Source: Phyllobacteriaceae bacterium UBA1940 (GTDB taxonomy: Bacteria; Pseudomonadota; Alphaproteobacteria; Rhizobiales; Rhizobiaceae). From it: DNA of 15,406 nucleotides. Each line of letters opens with the position of its first letter. Position 1 is the stretch's first letter. The notes beneath the pieces were generated by a model. It did no database searches. It was not told the DNA's origin and worked only from the letters and a program-made list of their open reading frames with translations. The stretch covers positions 1 through 15,406 of the forward strand of contig DDFA01000024.1 in the NCBI GenBank assembly GCA_002336975.1. Reading direction: 5' to 3'. This document shows, piece after piece, positions 1 through 6,170 of this stretch. The position numbers and the translations under genes are program-made.

Positions 1-1523
1 TCGCCTTCGACGCCTTCGCCGCCGATGGCGCGCGAGCCGGACGCCGCCGGCGGCGCGAGGCCGCGTGCTTCGGCTTCGGCAAGGATCGCGGCGCCGAGCG
101 GATGCGACGAGCCGACCTCCAGAGCGGCGGCAAGGCGAAGCAGGTCGTCTTCGGAGCGCGAGACCGCGACCAGGTCGGTGACTTTCGGCTTGCCGGCAGT
201 CAGCGTGCCGGTCTTGTCGAAGGCGACTTTCGTCACCTTGCCGAGCGTTTCCAGCACCGCGCCGCCCTTCATCAGCAGGCCGCGCCGCGCGCCCGCCGAC
301 AGCGAGGCGGCAATCGCCGCCGGCGTCGAGATCACCAGTGCGCAGGGACAGCCGATCAGCAGCACGGCGAGGCCCTTGTAGATCCATTCGCGCCATTCCG
401 CGCCGGCGGCCAGCGGCGGAAGGATGGCGATCAGCACCGCCACGATCATGACGCCGGGCGTGTAGTAACGCGAAAACCGTTCGATGAAGCGTTCGGTCGG
501 GGCCCGGCTTTCCTGCGCTTCCTCGACCATCTTGATGATGCGCGCGATGGTGTTGTCCTGCGCCGCCGCCGACACCGCGACGCGGATCGCGCCGGTCTGG
601 TTGATCGTGCCGGCGAACACCTGGTCGCCGGGAGCCTTGGCTCTGGGAACCGACTCGCCGCTGACCGGCGATTCGTCGACCGCTGTGTCGCCGCTCAATA
701 TCTCGCCGTCGGCGGCGATGCGGTCGCCCGGCCGCACCAGGATGACGTCGCCGATGACGAGCCGCTCGACCCCGACTTCGCGGACCGCGCCGTCGCGCTC
801 GAGCATCGCTGTCTTCGGCGCCAGCGTCGCCAGCGCCTGGATGGAGGCGCGCGCCCGGCCGGCGGCGATGCCTTCCAGCAACTCGCCGACCAGGAACAGA
901 AAGACGACGACGGCGGCCTCTTCCGACGCATCGATAACGACCGCGCCGACCGCGGCGACGGTCATCAGCGTCTCGATGGTGAACGGCATGCCGTTGAGCG
1001 CCCCCTTCAATGCGCGGCGCGCGATCGGGATCAGGCCGATCAGGCTGGCGACGACGAACACCCAGGGCTTCGTCGACGGCGCCGCCCAGGACAGCGCGAA
1101 CGCCAGGAGAAGCGCGAGGCCGGATGCGATGGTCAGCCGCGCCTTGGCGCTGCTCCACCAAGGCCCGACGGTCGGACCGTGGTCGTGCCCGTGCAGGCCC
1201 GCGCTCGCCGCCGCGGCGTGGTCGTGAGCCGAATGATCGTGGCCCGAATGATCATGACCAGAGTGGTCGTGGTCATGGCGTGGGCGCTTCGCCGCGGCGG
1301 CGGTTCCGCTTGCGGCGATCGGCGCGGCGGCGTAGCCGAGCGACGCGACCTTGCGGGCCAGTTCGGTGAGGTCCGCGCCGGCTTCATGGGTGACGCTCAT
1401 CGTGCCGGCGGTGACGAACACCTCGACCTGGCTGACGCCGCTGACGCGCCGCGCGGCGGTTTCGACCTTGGCCGCGCAACTGGCGCAGTCCATCCCCTCA
1501 ACCTTGAACCGGGTCGTTTCCAT
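1..1523 (-). CDS. Heavy-metal translocating P-type ATPase (Zn/Cd/Pb type), C-terminus cut by window edge
   Basis: This is an inner-membrane P1B-type ATPase that exports soft metal cations using ATP. 507 codons are visible. In order they show an N-terminal HMA domain with GMDCASC (Cys13, Cys16), a linker packed with HDH units (about residues 83-102 and 111-115), transmembrane segments from about residue 130, the actuator motif SGES (288-291), the metal-channel CPC (392-394), the phosphorylation site DKTGT (436-440) and the P1B-specific HP dipeptide (474-475). The nucleotide-binding remainder and last membrane helices lie outside the window. The HMA motif, the His-rich linker and the promoter type favour zinc, cadmium or lead over copper, but the ion-selecting residues of the last helices are not visible. 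The ATG at 1523-1521 is the first Met before the HMA domain, just downstream of a MerR-type promoter. The gene is divergent from yihA. A long open frame on the opposite strand here is only its shadow. Confidence 0.93.
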   Translation of the reverse strand, partial: METTRFKVEGMDCASCAAKVETAARRVSGVSQVEVFVTAGTMSVTHEAGADLTELARKVASLGYAAAPIAASGTAAAAKRPRHDHDHSGHDHSGHDHSAHDHAAAASAGLHGHDHGPTVGPWWSSAKARLTIASGLALLLAFALSWAAPSTKPWVFVVASLIGLIPIARRALKGALNGMPFTIETLMTVAAVGAVVIDASEEAAVVVFLFLVGELLEGIAAGRARASIQALATLAPKTAMLERDGAVREVGVERLVIGDVILVRPGDRIAADGEILSGDTAVDESPVSGESVPRAKAPGDQVFAGTINQTGAIRVAVSAAAQDNTIARIIKMVEEAQESRAPTERFIERFSRYYTPGVMIVAVLIAILPPLAAGAEWREWIYKGLAVLLIGCPCALVISTPAAIAASLSAGARRGLLMKGGAVLETLGKVTKVAFDKTGTLTAGKPKVTDLVAVSRSEDDLLRLAAALEVGSSHPLGAAILAEAEARGLAPPAASGSRAIGGEGVEG

Positions 1524-1540
1524 GCTGATTCCGTCTCGTG

Positions 1541-1557
1541 GACACTGTTCCAGTGTC
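1541..1557. repeat. Perfect inverted repeat in the ATPase leader
   Basis: GACACTG-TTC-CAGTGTC has 7-base perfect arms and a 3-base spacer. It begins immediately after the -10 of the MerR-type promoter and covers the expected transcription start. It could be a second operator or a small hairpin at the 5' end of the message; the sequence does not decide between these. Confidence 0.5.
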
Positions 1558-1588
1558 GATGTAATTCCTCTAGCGGCTAGAGCTACAA
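1558..1588 (-). promoter_or_regulatory. MerR-family-type promoter/operator of the metal ATPase gene
   Basis: On the minus strand TTGTAG (1588-1583) and TACATC (1563-1558) are separated by 19 bases, longer than the usual 17. The spacer holds the dyad CTCTAGCCGCTAGAG (1582-1568) followed by G. This layout is the signature of promoters untwisted by metal-bound MerR-family activators, and the CTCTAG/CTAGAG arms resemble PbrR/CadR/ZntR sites more than CueR sites. The ATPase gene begins 35 bases downstream of the -10. No merR-like gene lies in the window; it may lie beyond the left edge or elsewhere. Confidence 0.75.
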
Positions 1589-1632
1589 GCGCAAAATGCC
1601 CGAACCGGCGTTTTTCCGGCGTCGAGCGGCTG

Positions 1633-1661
1633 TTGACATTGACGGCGGGGCGGTCGATTGC
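1633..1661 (+). promoter_or_regulatory. Possible yihA promoter (consensus -35, poor -10)
   Basis: TTGACA at 1633-1638 matches the sigma-70 -35 consensus. At 17 bases spacing the -10 would be GATTGC (1656-1661), which is poor. Transcription would start near 1668, just ahead of the preferred TTG start of yihA. The site is suggestive only because of its -35 match and its position. Confidence 0.3.
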
Positions 1662-1682
1662 GTCGGCAACGGAGTGGATCGG

Positions 1683-2348
1683 TTGGCGGGCAAGGACAGA
1701 GCAAAGACGGCCGGCGGCGAGGGGCTGTTCGCGCAGCCCTGGACCTTTATTCGCTCGGTGCCGTCGATGAAGCACCTGCCGCCCGAGGGGCCGGCCGAGA
1801 TCGCTTTCGCCGGCCGCTCCAATGTCGGCAAATCGTCGCTGATCAACGCGCTGCTGGGCCAGAAGGGGCTGGCGCGCACTTCGAACACGCCGGGCCGCAC
1901 CCAGGAACTGAACTATTTTGTCCCCGACGGCTATTCCGGCGAAGGCGCCGACCTGCCGCCGGTGGCGGTGGTCGACATGCCGGGCTATGGCTACGCCCAG
2001 GCCCCCAAGGAACAGGTCGAGGCCTGGACGAAGCTGGTCTTCGACTATCTGAAAGGCCGGGTGACGCTGAAGCGGGTCTATGTGCTGATCGACGCCCGCC
2101 ACGGCGTCAAGAAGATCGACGAGGACGTGCTGACGCTGCTCGACAAGGCGGCGGTGTCCTACCAGATCGTGCTGACCAAGACCGACAAGATCAAGCCGCC
2201 GGCCGTCGAGCGCCTGATCGCCGAGACGATCGAGAAGACGCGCAGGCGTCCGGCGGCGTTTCCGCAGGTTGTCGCCACCTCGTCGGAACAGGGCGCGGGA
2301 CTGGAGGAATTGCGCGACGCCATCGCCCTGGCGCTGCGCGGCGGCTGA
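1683..2348 (+). CDS. yihA: Ribosome biogenesis GTP-binding protein YihA/EngB
   Basis: Essential-type cytoplasmic GTPase acting in assembly of the large ribosomal subunit. With the TTG start at 1683 the protein has 221 residues, a usual family length. All G motifs are visible: G1 GRSNVGKS (44-51), G2 Thr73 in TPGRTQ, G3 DMPG (98-101), G4 TKTD (165-168) and G5 around ATSSE (198-202). The start is uncertain. The frame is open from an ATG at 1596 (250 residues), but that extension is Arg/Gly-rich, has no ribosome-binding site and contains a TTGACA hexamer. GTG at 1674 is also possible. GGAG at 1671-1674, eight bases before the TTG, decides for 1683. It converges on msrB with no gap: TGATCA at 2346-2351 supplies both stop codons. 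Confidence 0.95.
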   Translation: MAGKDRAKTAGGEGLFAQPWTFIRSVPSMKHLPPEGPAEIAFAGRSNVGKSSLINALLGQKGLARTSNTPGRTQELNYFVPDGYSGEGADLPPVAVVDMPGYGYAQAPKEQVEAWTKLVFDYLKGRVTLKRVYVLIDARHGVKKIDEDVLTLLDKAAVSYQIVLTKTDKIKPPAVERLIAETIEKTRRRPAAFPQVVATSSEQGAGLEELRDAIALALRGG

Positions 2349-2849
2349 TCAGGCCGCGCCCGCCGGCTTGAAGCTCAACGCCAGCCCGTTCAGGCAGTGG
2401 CGCATGCCGGTCGGCGGCGGACCGTCGTCGAAGATATGGCCGAAATGGCCGCCGCAGCGCCGGCAATGGCACTCGGTGCGTGTCATGAACAGCGAATTGT
2501 CCTGCCGGGCGCCGATGGCGTTGGGCAGCGATTCCCAAAATGACGGCCAGCCGGTGCCCGATTCATATTTCGCCTCCGACGAATAGACCGGCAGGTCGCA
2601 GCCGGCGCAGTGGAACACGCCCTTGCGTTTCTCGTCGTTCAGCGGGCTGGAGCCGGCGCGTTCGGTCGCCTCGTGGCGCAGCACCTGGTAACGGTCCTCG
2701 CCGAGCTGCGCCTGCCATTCGGCGTCGGTCTTGACGACTTCGAACACAACGCCGTCGGTCTGCGCGCCCGCGCGCGTTCGCCAGCCCGTCAATCCGAGGC
2801 CGAACGCGCCAAGGCCGGCGGCTGCGAAGAGGAAATTGCGTCTCGTCAT
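2349..2849 (-). CDS. msrB: Peptide-methionine (R)-S-oxide reductase MsrB, Tat-exported
   Basis: Reduces methionine-R-sulfoxide in proteins. The 166-residue product starts MTRRNFLF and has a hydrophobic stretch and RAGAQ at about residues 26-30, a twin-arginine signal peptide, so the enzyme should act in the periplasm. The catalytic domain runs from about residue 35: zinc cysteines C81/C84 (CAGC) and C129/C132 (CRRC), SGTGWPSF (97-104), GGHFGHIF (133-140) and catalytic Cys152 in GMRHCLNG. The usual resolving-Cys position in SGxGWPSF is Thr99; Cys127 is an extra cysteine that might substitute. The start at 2849 is chosen over an upstream ATG (2903) because AAGGAG lies about nine bases before it and the twin-arginine motif follows at once. 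It lies downstream of the fasciclin gene on the same strand, after a hairpin, so it probably has its own promoter. A weak candidate is TTGATT 17 bases before TTCGCT. Confidence 0.93.
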   Translation of the reverse strand: MTRRNFLFAAAGLGAFGLGLTGWRTRAGAQTDGVVFEVVKTDAEWQAQLGEDRYQVLRHEATERAGSSPLNDEKRKGVFHCAGCDLPVYSSEAKYESGTGWPSFWESLPNAIGARQDNSLFMTRTECHCRRCGGHFGHIFDDGPPPTGMRHCLNGLALSFKPAGAA

Positions 2850-2921
2850 GGTCCTGTCTCCTTGCGCTTGAGATAGCGAACTGGCTGGGCGCTGCAAAAT
2901 CAACTTGCATTGAAAAGGCTC

Positions 2922-2945
2922 GCGGCCGGCCTCGAGGCCGGCCGC
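2922..2945 (-). terminator. Intrinsic terminator candidate after the fasciclin gene
   Basis: A perfect 24-base palindrome, arms GCGGCCGGCCTC and its complement with no spacer, lies 33 bases after the fasciclin stop. On the minus strand it is followed within five bases by CTTTTC. This fits a GC-rich terminator hairpin with a short T run separating fasciclin from msrB. Confidence 0.6.
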
Positions 2946-2978
2946 CTGCTTGGTAACTTCGCCTTGAAGCGGCCTTTG

Positions 2979-3533
2979 TTACATTTTCGGCAGCAGGACC
3001 CTGTCGATGACGTGGATGACGCCGTTCGACTGGTCGACGTCGGCGATGGTGACGGTGGCGACGCCGCCGTTCTCGTCGGTCAGCGTGATCTTGTCGCCGT
3101 CCATTTTTGCCTGCAGCGTGCAGCCGCCGACCGTCTTGACCGGGTGCGCGCCGCCATCATCCTTGATCATCTTGCCGATCGCATCGCTCATCGCGTCCGC
3201 CGCGACGACATGGCAGGTCAGGACCCTGGTCAGCATCTCCTTGTTTTCAGGCTTGAGCAGGTTGTCGACCGTGCCGGCCGGAAGGGCGTCGAACGCGGCG
3301 TTGACAGGCGCAAAAACCGTGAACGGGCCAGCGCCCTGCAGCGTCTCGACCAGTCCGGCCGCCTTGACCGCCGCCACCAGTGTGGTGTGGTCCTTCGAGT
3401 TGACCGCGTTTTCGATGATGTTCTTGTCGGCGTACATCGCCGCGCCTCCGACCATCGGATTCTCGGCATAGGCCGCGCCCGCCAAGGTCAGCACCGCGGT
3501 CGTGGCGAGAATGGTGGATTTCAGGAATCGCAT
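2979..3533 (-). CDS. Secreted fasciclin (FAS1) domain protein
   Basis: 184 residues with a Sec signal peptide (hydrophobic residues 6-20, likely cleavage after AYA at 21-23) and one FAS1 domain. The FAS1 H1 box is GPFTVFAPVNAAF (69-81), His108 follows TC in the middle region, and the H2 box is GVIHVIDRVLLP (171-182). Bacterial FAS1 proteins are secreted adhesive or surface proteins of poorly known function; the mycobacterial relatives MPT70/MPT83 are controlled by SigK and its anti-sigma factor RskA. Cys107 and Cys138 could form a disulfide. GAGGAG stands eight bases before the ATG. It lies directly downstream of the RskA-like and sigma genes on the same strand, separated by about 215 bases, so it is a natural target of that sigma factor (inference). 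Confidence 0.92.
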   Translation of the reverse strand: MRFLKSTILATTAVLTLAGAAYAENPMVGGAAMYADKNIIENAVNSKDHTTLVAAVKAAGLVETLQGAGPFTVFAPVNAAFDALPAGTVDNLLKPENKEMLTRVLTCHVVAADAMSDAIGKMIKDDGGAHPVKTVGGCTLQAKMDGDKITLTDENGGVATVTIADVDQSNGVIHVIDRVLLPKM

Positions 3534-3748
3534 AGCTGGTTCTCCTCAATTGATCCCTTGTCTGGGATGACGGAGTTACGTTCGGCGATCCAAGCCGGTT
3601 TCAGTCGCAGCGGCTGCTGGCGTTCAATCAATTGTGAGACCGCATGGCGAAACTTTTTCGCGCAATTCGCGTTCCCGCGCGCCAAGGCGCGGCAAGGAAA
3701 CCGCATGTCCCCCGCGAATGACGAGACAATGCTCCGCGGCGATCGAGG
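3534..3748 (-). promoter_or_regulatory. Fasciclin leader and candidate ECF promoter
   Basis: This is the 215-base gap between the anti-sigma stop and the fasciclin start. On the minus strand GAAAC is followed after 17 bases by CGTAAC, which resembles ECF promoters with an AAC-type -35 and a CGT-type -10. Closer to the gene is an imperfect inverted repeat, TGATCCC-TTGTCT-GGGATGA (3551-3570), between this candidate and the ribosome-binding site. No open frame here looks real. The promoter is a pattern guess. Confidence 0.3.
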
Positions 3749-4474
3749 TCAGATGCGACGCAGGTCGCCGGCGGCGACCACTGGTCCCGTAGGCGCCCCG
3801 GTGACGGAGCCGCCGCGCGGCTCGAGGCTGATGGCGACGGTCGCACCAGCCGCCAGCATCGGGCGGATGTTTTCTGGCACGGCGAGACGCACGGTCTGGC
3901 CGTCTGAAACGACGCCGAGCGATTTTGGCGCGCCGCCGTCGATCACCCAGAGCTCGAAGTCGCGATCTGGCGCGTGGCCGCCGGTCATGCGGGACAGCCC
4001 GACCTCGCCGCGCGCCGGATCGTAGATCGCGACGTAGTGGACGTCGCTTTGTTGCGGTGCGATCGAGACGACGAGTTGCGGCCGGGAAGGGGGTGGGGGC
4101 GACATTGCTGGCACGGCGACCGCGATGACAGCGGCCGCGACACCGGCAACCGCCAGCCCGCGCCAGAAGGCGATGCTGGACCAGAGGCCGCGGCCGTGGA
4201 CGGCAGGATTGGCGGTCGACGCAAACAGCCTGCGGTCGATTGCCTGTTTGGCCGCCGCTGGCGGTTCGACAGCCCCGTAGCCCGCCGCCAGCGGCGACAG
4301 GCGTTCTTCCCAGGCGTCGACCAGCCGTGCAAAGGCGGCGTCAGTATCGATCCGCCTGGCTGCCGCCGACCTTTCGCCGGCGTCGAGCACGCCGAGGACG
4401 TATTCGGCGGCGACCGCGTCGTCGCCTCCAAGTCCTCTGTCGTTGTCGTCGACGGCCGTCATCGTTCCAGACAT
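3749..4474 (-). CDS. Membrane anti-sigma factor, RskA (anti-sigma K) type
   Basis: Likely holds the adjacent ECF sigma factor at the membrane until a signal releases it. The 241-residue protein has a cytoplasmic N-terminal part (about 18-85, with AAEYVLGVLDAGER typical of this family), one transmembrane helix (about 104-124) and a periplasmic domain (about 130-240) matching the anti-sigma-K C-terminal domain, including FELWVIDGGAPKSLGVV and ISLEPRGGS. I see no cysteine, so this is not a zinc-binding anti-sigma factor. Its gene overlaps the sigma gene: the first ATG (4474) lies 16 bases inside it, and an alternative ATG at 4462 makes the classic ATGA overlap. Neither has a strong ribosome-binding site, which fits translational coupling. 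The overlap supports a cognate pair. Confidence 0.9.
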   Translation of the reverse strand: MSGTMTAVDDNDRGLGGDDAVAAEYVLGVLDAGERSAAARRIDTDAAFARLVDAWEERLSPLAAGYGAVEPPAAAKQAIDRRLFASTANPAVHGRGLWSSIAFWRGLAVAGVAAAVIAVAVPAMSPPPPSRPQLVVSIAPQQSDVHYVAIYDPARGEVGLSRMTGGHAPDRDFELWVIDGGAPKSLGVVSDGQTVRLAVPENIRPMLAAGATVAISLEPRGGSVTGAPTGPVVAAGDLRRI

Positions 4475-4998
4475 TCCCGTATCTTGAGCAGACTGCGCCG
4501 CAGCCAGGTCCTCATCGTGTTCAGCGGCACCGAATAGCGCTCCGCCAGTTCAGCATAGCTGTCGCCCATGATGTAGGCGTCCCGCACCGCGCCGGCCCGG
4601 TCGGTTTCAAGCTCGTCCAGGCAGCCAAGTATACGGTCGCGCTCGCTTCTGGCCGCCGCCAGGGCCTCCGGGTCCGGGGCAGGGTCGGAAATGTCTTTCG
4701 CCTCGTCGATGTCCGCCGCCGGTCGCCGCCGCTGGCGGATTCGATCGATCGAATGGTTGCGCGCCACCGCGACGAGCCACGAAATCGGGCTGAGATCGGA
4801 TACGGCGAAACGGTCTGCCTTCGTCCATATCTTCACATACACGTCCTGCAGCGCCTCTTCCGCCTCGCTATTGTCTCCCAAGACACGCAGACACACGCCG
4901 AAGAGTTTCGCGCTGGTCTGGCGGTAAAGTGCGTCGAACGCCGCGCGGTCCTTCAGCGCGACGCGGACGATCAGTCTGGAAATATCCGGGGGCGTCAT
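4459..4998 (-). CDS. ECF-family RNA polymerase sigma factor (SigK/RpoE-like)
   Basis: 179 residues with the two-domain ECF layout. Region 2 spans about 20-91 (FDALYRQTSAKLFGVCLRVL; then EEALQDVYVKIW at 47-58 and ISWLVAVARNHSIDRIRQRR at 72-91). Region 4 spans about 120-177 (AYIMGDSYAELAERYSVPLNTMRTWLRRSL). It directs RNA polymerase to a small regulon and is probably kept inactive by the overlapping anti-sigma gene downstream. The regulon probably includes itself and the fasciclin gene (inference from the SigK system). No ECF promoter could be assigned with confidence upstream (4999-5123). The motif GCAAGTTGA occurs there and also upstream of msrB, but not clearly before fasciclin. It is divergent from argB. 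Confidence 0.93.
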   Translation of the reverse strand: MTPPDISRLIVRVALKDRAAFDALYRQTSAKLFGVCLRVLGDNSEAEEALQDVYVKIWTKADRFAVSDLSPISWLVAVARNHSIDRIRQRRRPAADIDEAKDISDPAPDPEALAAARSERDRILGCLDELETDRAGAVRDAYIMGDSYAELAERYSVPLNTMRTWLRRSLLKIRECLER

Positions 4999-5067
4999 CG
5001 AAAACGCAAATTAGGGCAGCACGCCGCGTTTGCAATGGCGGCGACGCAAATCGTGCAGCTTGCCGCT

Positions 5068-5096
5068 TTGAACCTGTCGTCAACTTGCGCTAAGAC
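5068..5096 (+). promoter_or_regulatory. Candidate argB promoter
   Basis: TTGAAC (5068-5073) and TAAGAC (5091-5096) are separated by exactly 17 bases, a reasonable sigma-70 match in a GC-rich alphaproteobacterium. The start of transcription would be near 5103, about 20 bases before the argB ATG. It lies in the divergent region shared with the sigma-factor gene. Confidence 0.45.
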
Positions 5097-5123
5097 CCCG
5101 CGACTTCAAGCCGGGAACGCGCC

Positions 5124-6020
5124 ATGACTGCTTCGATGACCGAAACCCCTGAACAGCAGGCGGCCCTGTTGTCGCGCGCGCTGCCCTATATGCAGCGCTA
5201 CGAGAACAAGACGGTGGTGGTGAAATATGGCGGCCACGCCATGGGCGATCTCGAACTTGGCAAGGCGTTCGCGCGCGACATCGCGCTGTTGAAACAGTCC
5301 GGCGTCAACCCGATCGTCGTGCATGGCGGCGGACCGCAGATCGCCGCGATGCTGGGCCGCATGGGCATCGAATCGAAATTCGAGGGCGGATTGCGCGTCA
5401 CCGACGCCAAGACGGTCGAGATCGTCGAGATGGTGCTGGCCGGCTCGATCAACAAGGAAATCGTCGCGCTGATCAACGCCGAGGGTGAATGGGCCATCGG
5501 CCTGTGCGGCAAGGACGGCAACATGGTGTTCGCCGAAAAGGCGCGCAAGACCATGGTCGATCCCGATTCCAACATCGAGCGGGTGCTTGATCTCGGCTTC
5601 GTCGGCGAACCCGTCGAGGTCGACCGCACACTGCTCGACCTGCTGGCGCGCTCCGAGATGATCCCCGTGCTGGCGCCGGTGGCGCCGGGCCGCGACGGCC
5701 ACACCTACAACATCAACGCCGACACGTTCGCCGGCGCCATCGCCGGCGCGCTCAACGCCACGCGCCTGCTGTTTCTGACCGACGTTCCGGGCGTCATGGA
5801 CAAGAACAGGAACATCCTGCCGCAACTGACGGTAGCCGAGGCAAAGGCGCTGATCCGCGACGGCACGATTTCCGGCGGCATGATCCCGAAGGTCGAGACC
5901 TGCATCGAGGCGATCGAGCGCGGCGTCGAGGGCGTGGTCATCTTGAACGGCAAGACCCCGCACGCGGTGCTGCTCGAACTGTTTACCGAGCACGGCGCCG
6001 GCACGCTGATCGTTCGGTAG
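5124..6020 (+). CDS. argB: Acetylglutamate kinase
   Basis: Phosphorylates N-acetyl-L-glutamate with ATP, the second step of arginine synthesis, in the cytoplasm. The 298-residue length is normal. Amino-acid kinase motifs are all present: KYGG (34-37), VVHGGGPQI (65-73), substrate-binding segments around NINADTFAG (196-204), [11 protein letters not shown] (218-228) and SGGMIPK (250-256). The N-terminal helix (about 8-26, [19 protein letters not shown]) is the segment that builds the arginine-inhibited hexamer in plant and many bacterial enzymes, so feedback inhibition by arginine is likely. Starts at Met1 (5124) and Met5 are both possible; GGGAAC lies just upstream of the first. As I recall, argB follows yihA directly in many rhizobial genomes; here four minus-strand genes separate them. 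Confidence 0.97.
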   Translation: MTASMTETPEQQAALLSRALPYMQRYENKTVVVKYGGHAMGDLELGKAFARDIALLKQSGVNPIVVHGGGPQIAAMLGRMGIESKFEGGLRVTDAKTVEIVEMVLAGSINKEIVALINAEGEWAIGLCGKDGNMVFAEKARKTMVDPDSNIERVLDLGFVGEPVEVDRTLLDLLARSEMIPVLAPVAPGRDGHTYNINADTFAGAIAGALNATRLLFLTDVPGVMDKNRNILPQLTVAEAKALIRDGTISGGMIPKVETCIEAIERGVEGVVILNGKTPHAVLLELFTEHGAGTLIVR

Positions 6021-6123
6021 AGCGCCGCGCGTCCAATCGGACGCGCAAAGGACGCTCCAACACTTTGAATCTGCTGCATCGTGCTTTCGAAAATCGATTC
6101 CGATTTTCGGGCCGATGCAGTAG
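6021..6123. repeat. RIME-like intergenic mosaic element with two palindromes
   Basis: The element begins right after the argB stop. The first palindrome is GCGCGTCC-AATC-GGACGCGC (6027-6046). A short linker with GGACGCTCCAACACTTTGAA follows. The second, nested palindrome (6074-6120) has outer arms CTGCATCG/CGATGCAG and inner arms CGAAAATCG/CGATTTTCG around ATTC. About 100 bases with two large palindromes, lying between genes, matches the description of the Rhizobium-specific intergenic mosaic element family, and the wording is familiar from rhizobial intergenic regions. It may also end argB transcripts, although no T run follows either hairpin. Confidence 0.7.
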
Positions 6124-6170
6124 ACGGACCGGGGTTGCGGGAAGCCGGGAGCGTCCCGCGCCCGCGTCGC

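Noticed and set aside
102..1580. Open frame of about 490 codons on the + strand
   Set aside because: It lies antisense to the P-type ATPase, whose motifs (GMDCASC, CPC, DKTGT, HP) are all in frame on the minus strand. The + product is Arg/Asp-rich with no recognisable domain, a typical GC-rich shadow.
4999..5123. ECF-type autoregulatory promoter upstream of the sigma gene
   Set aside because: AAAC and CGTT elements exist on the minus strand, but at spacings (about 19-21) that do not match the usual 16-17. The GCAAGTTGA motif shared with msrB has no matching -10 partner. Not strong enough to list.
6027..6046. Hairpin after argB as a stand-alone intrinsic terminator
   Set aside because: No T run follows, and the hairpin is better explained as the first palindrome of the RIME-like repeat; a terminator role remains possible but secondary.
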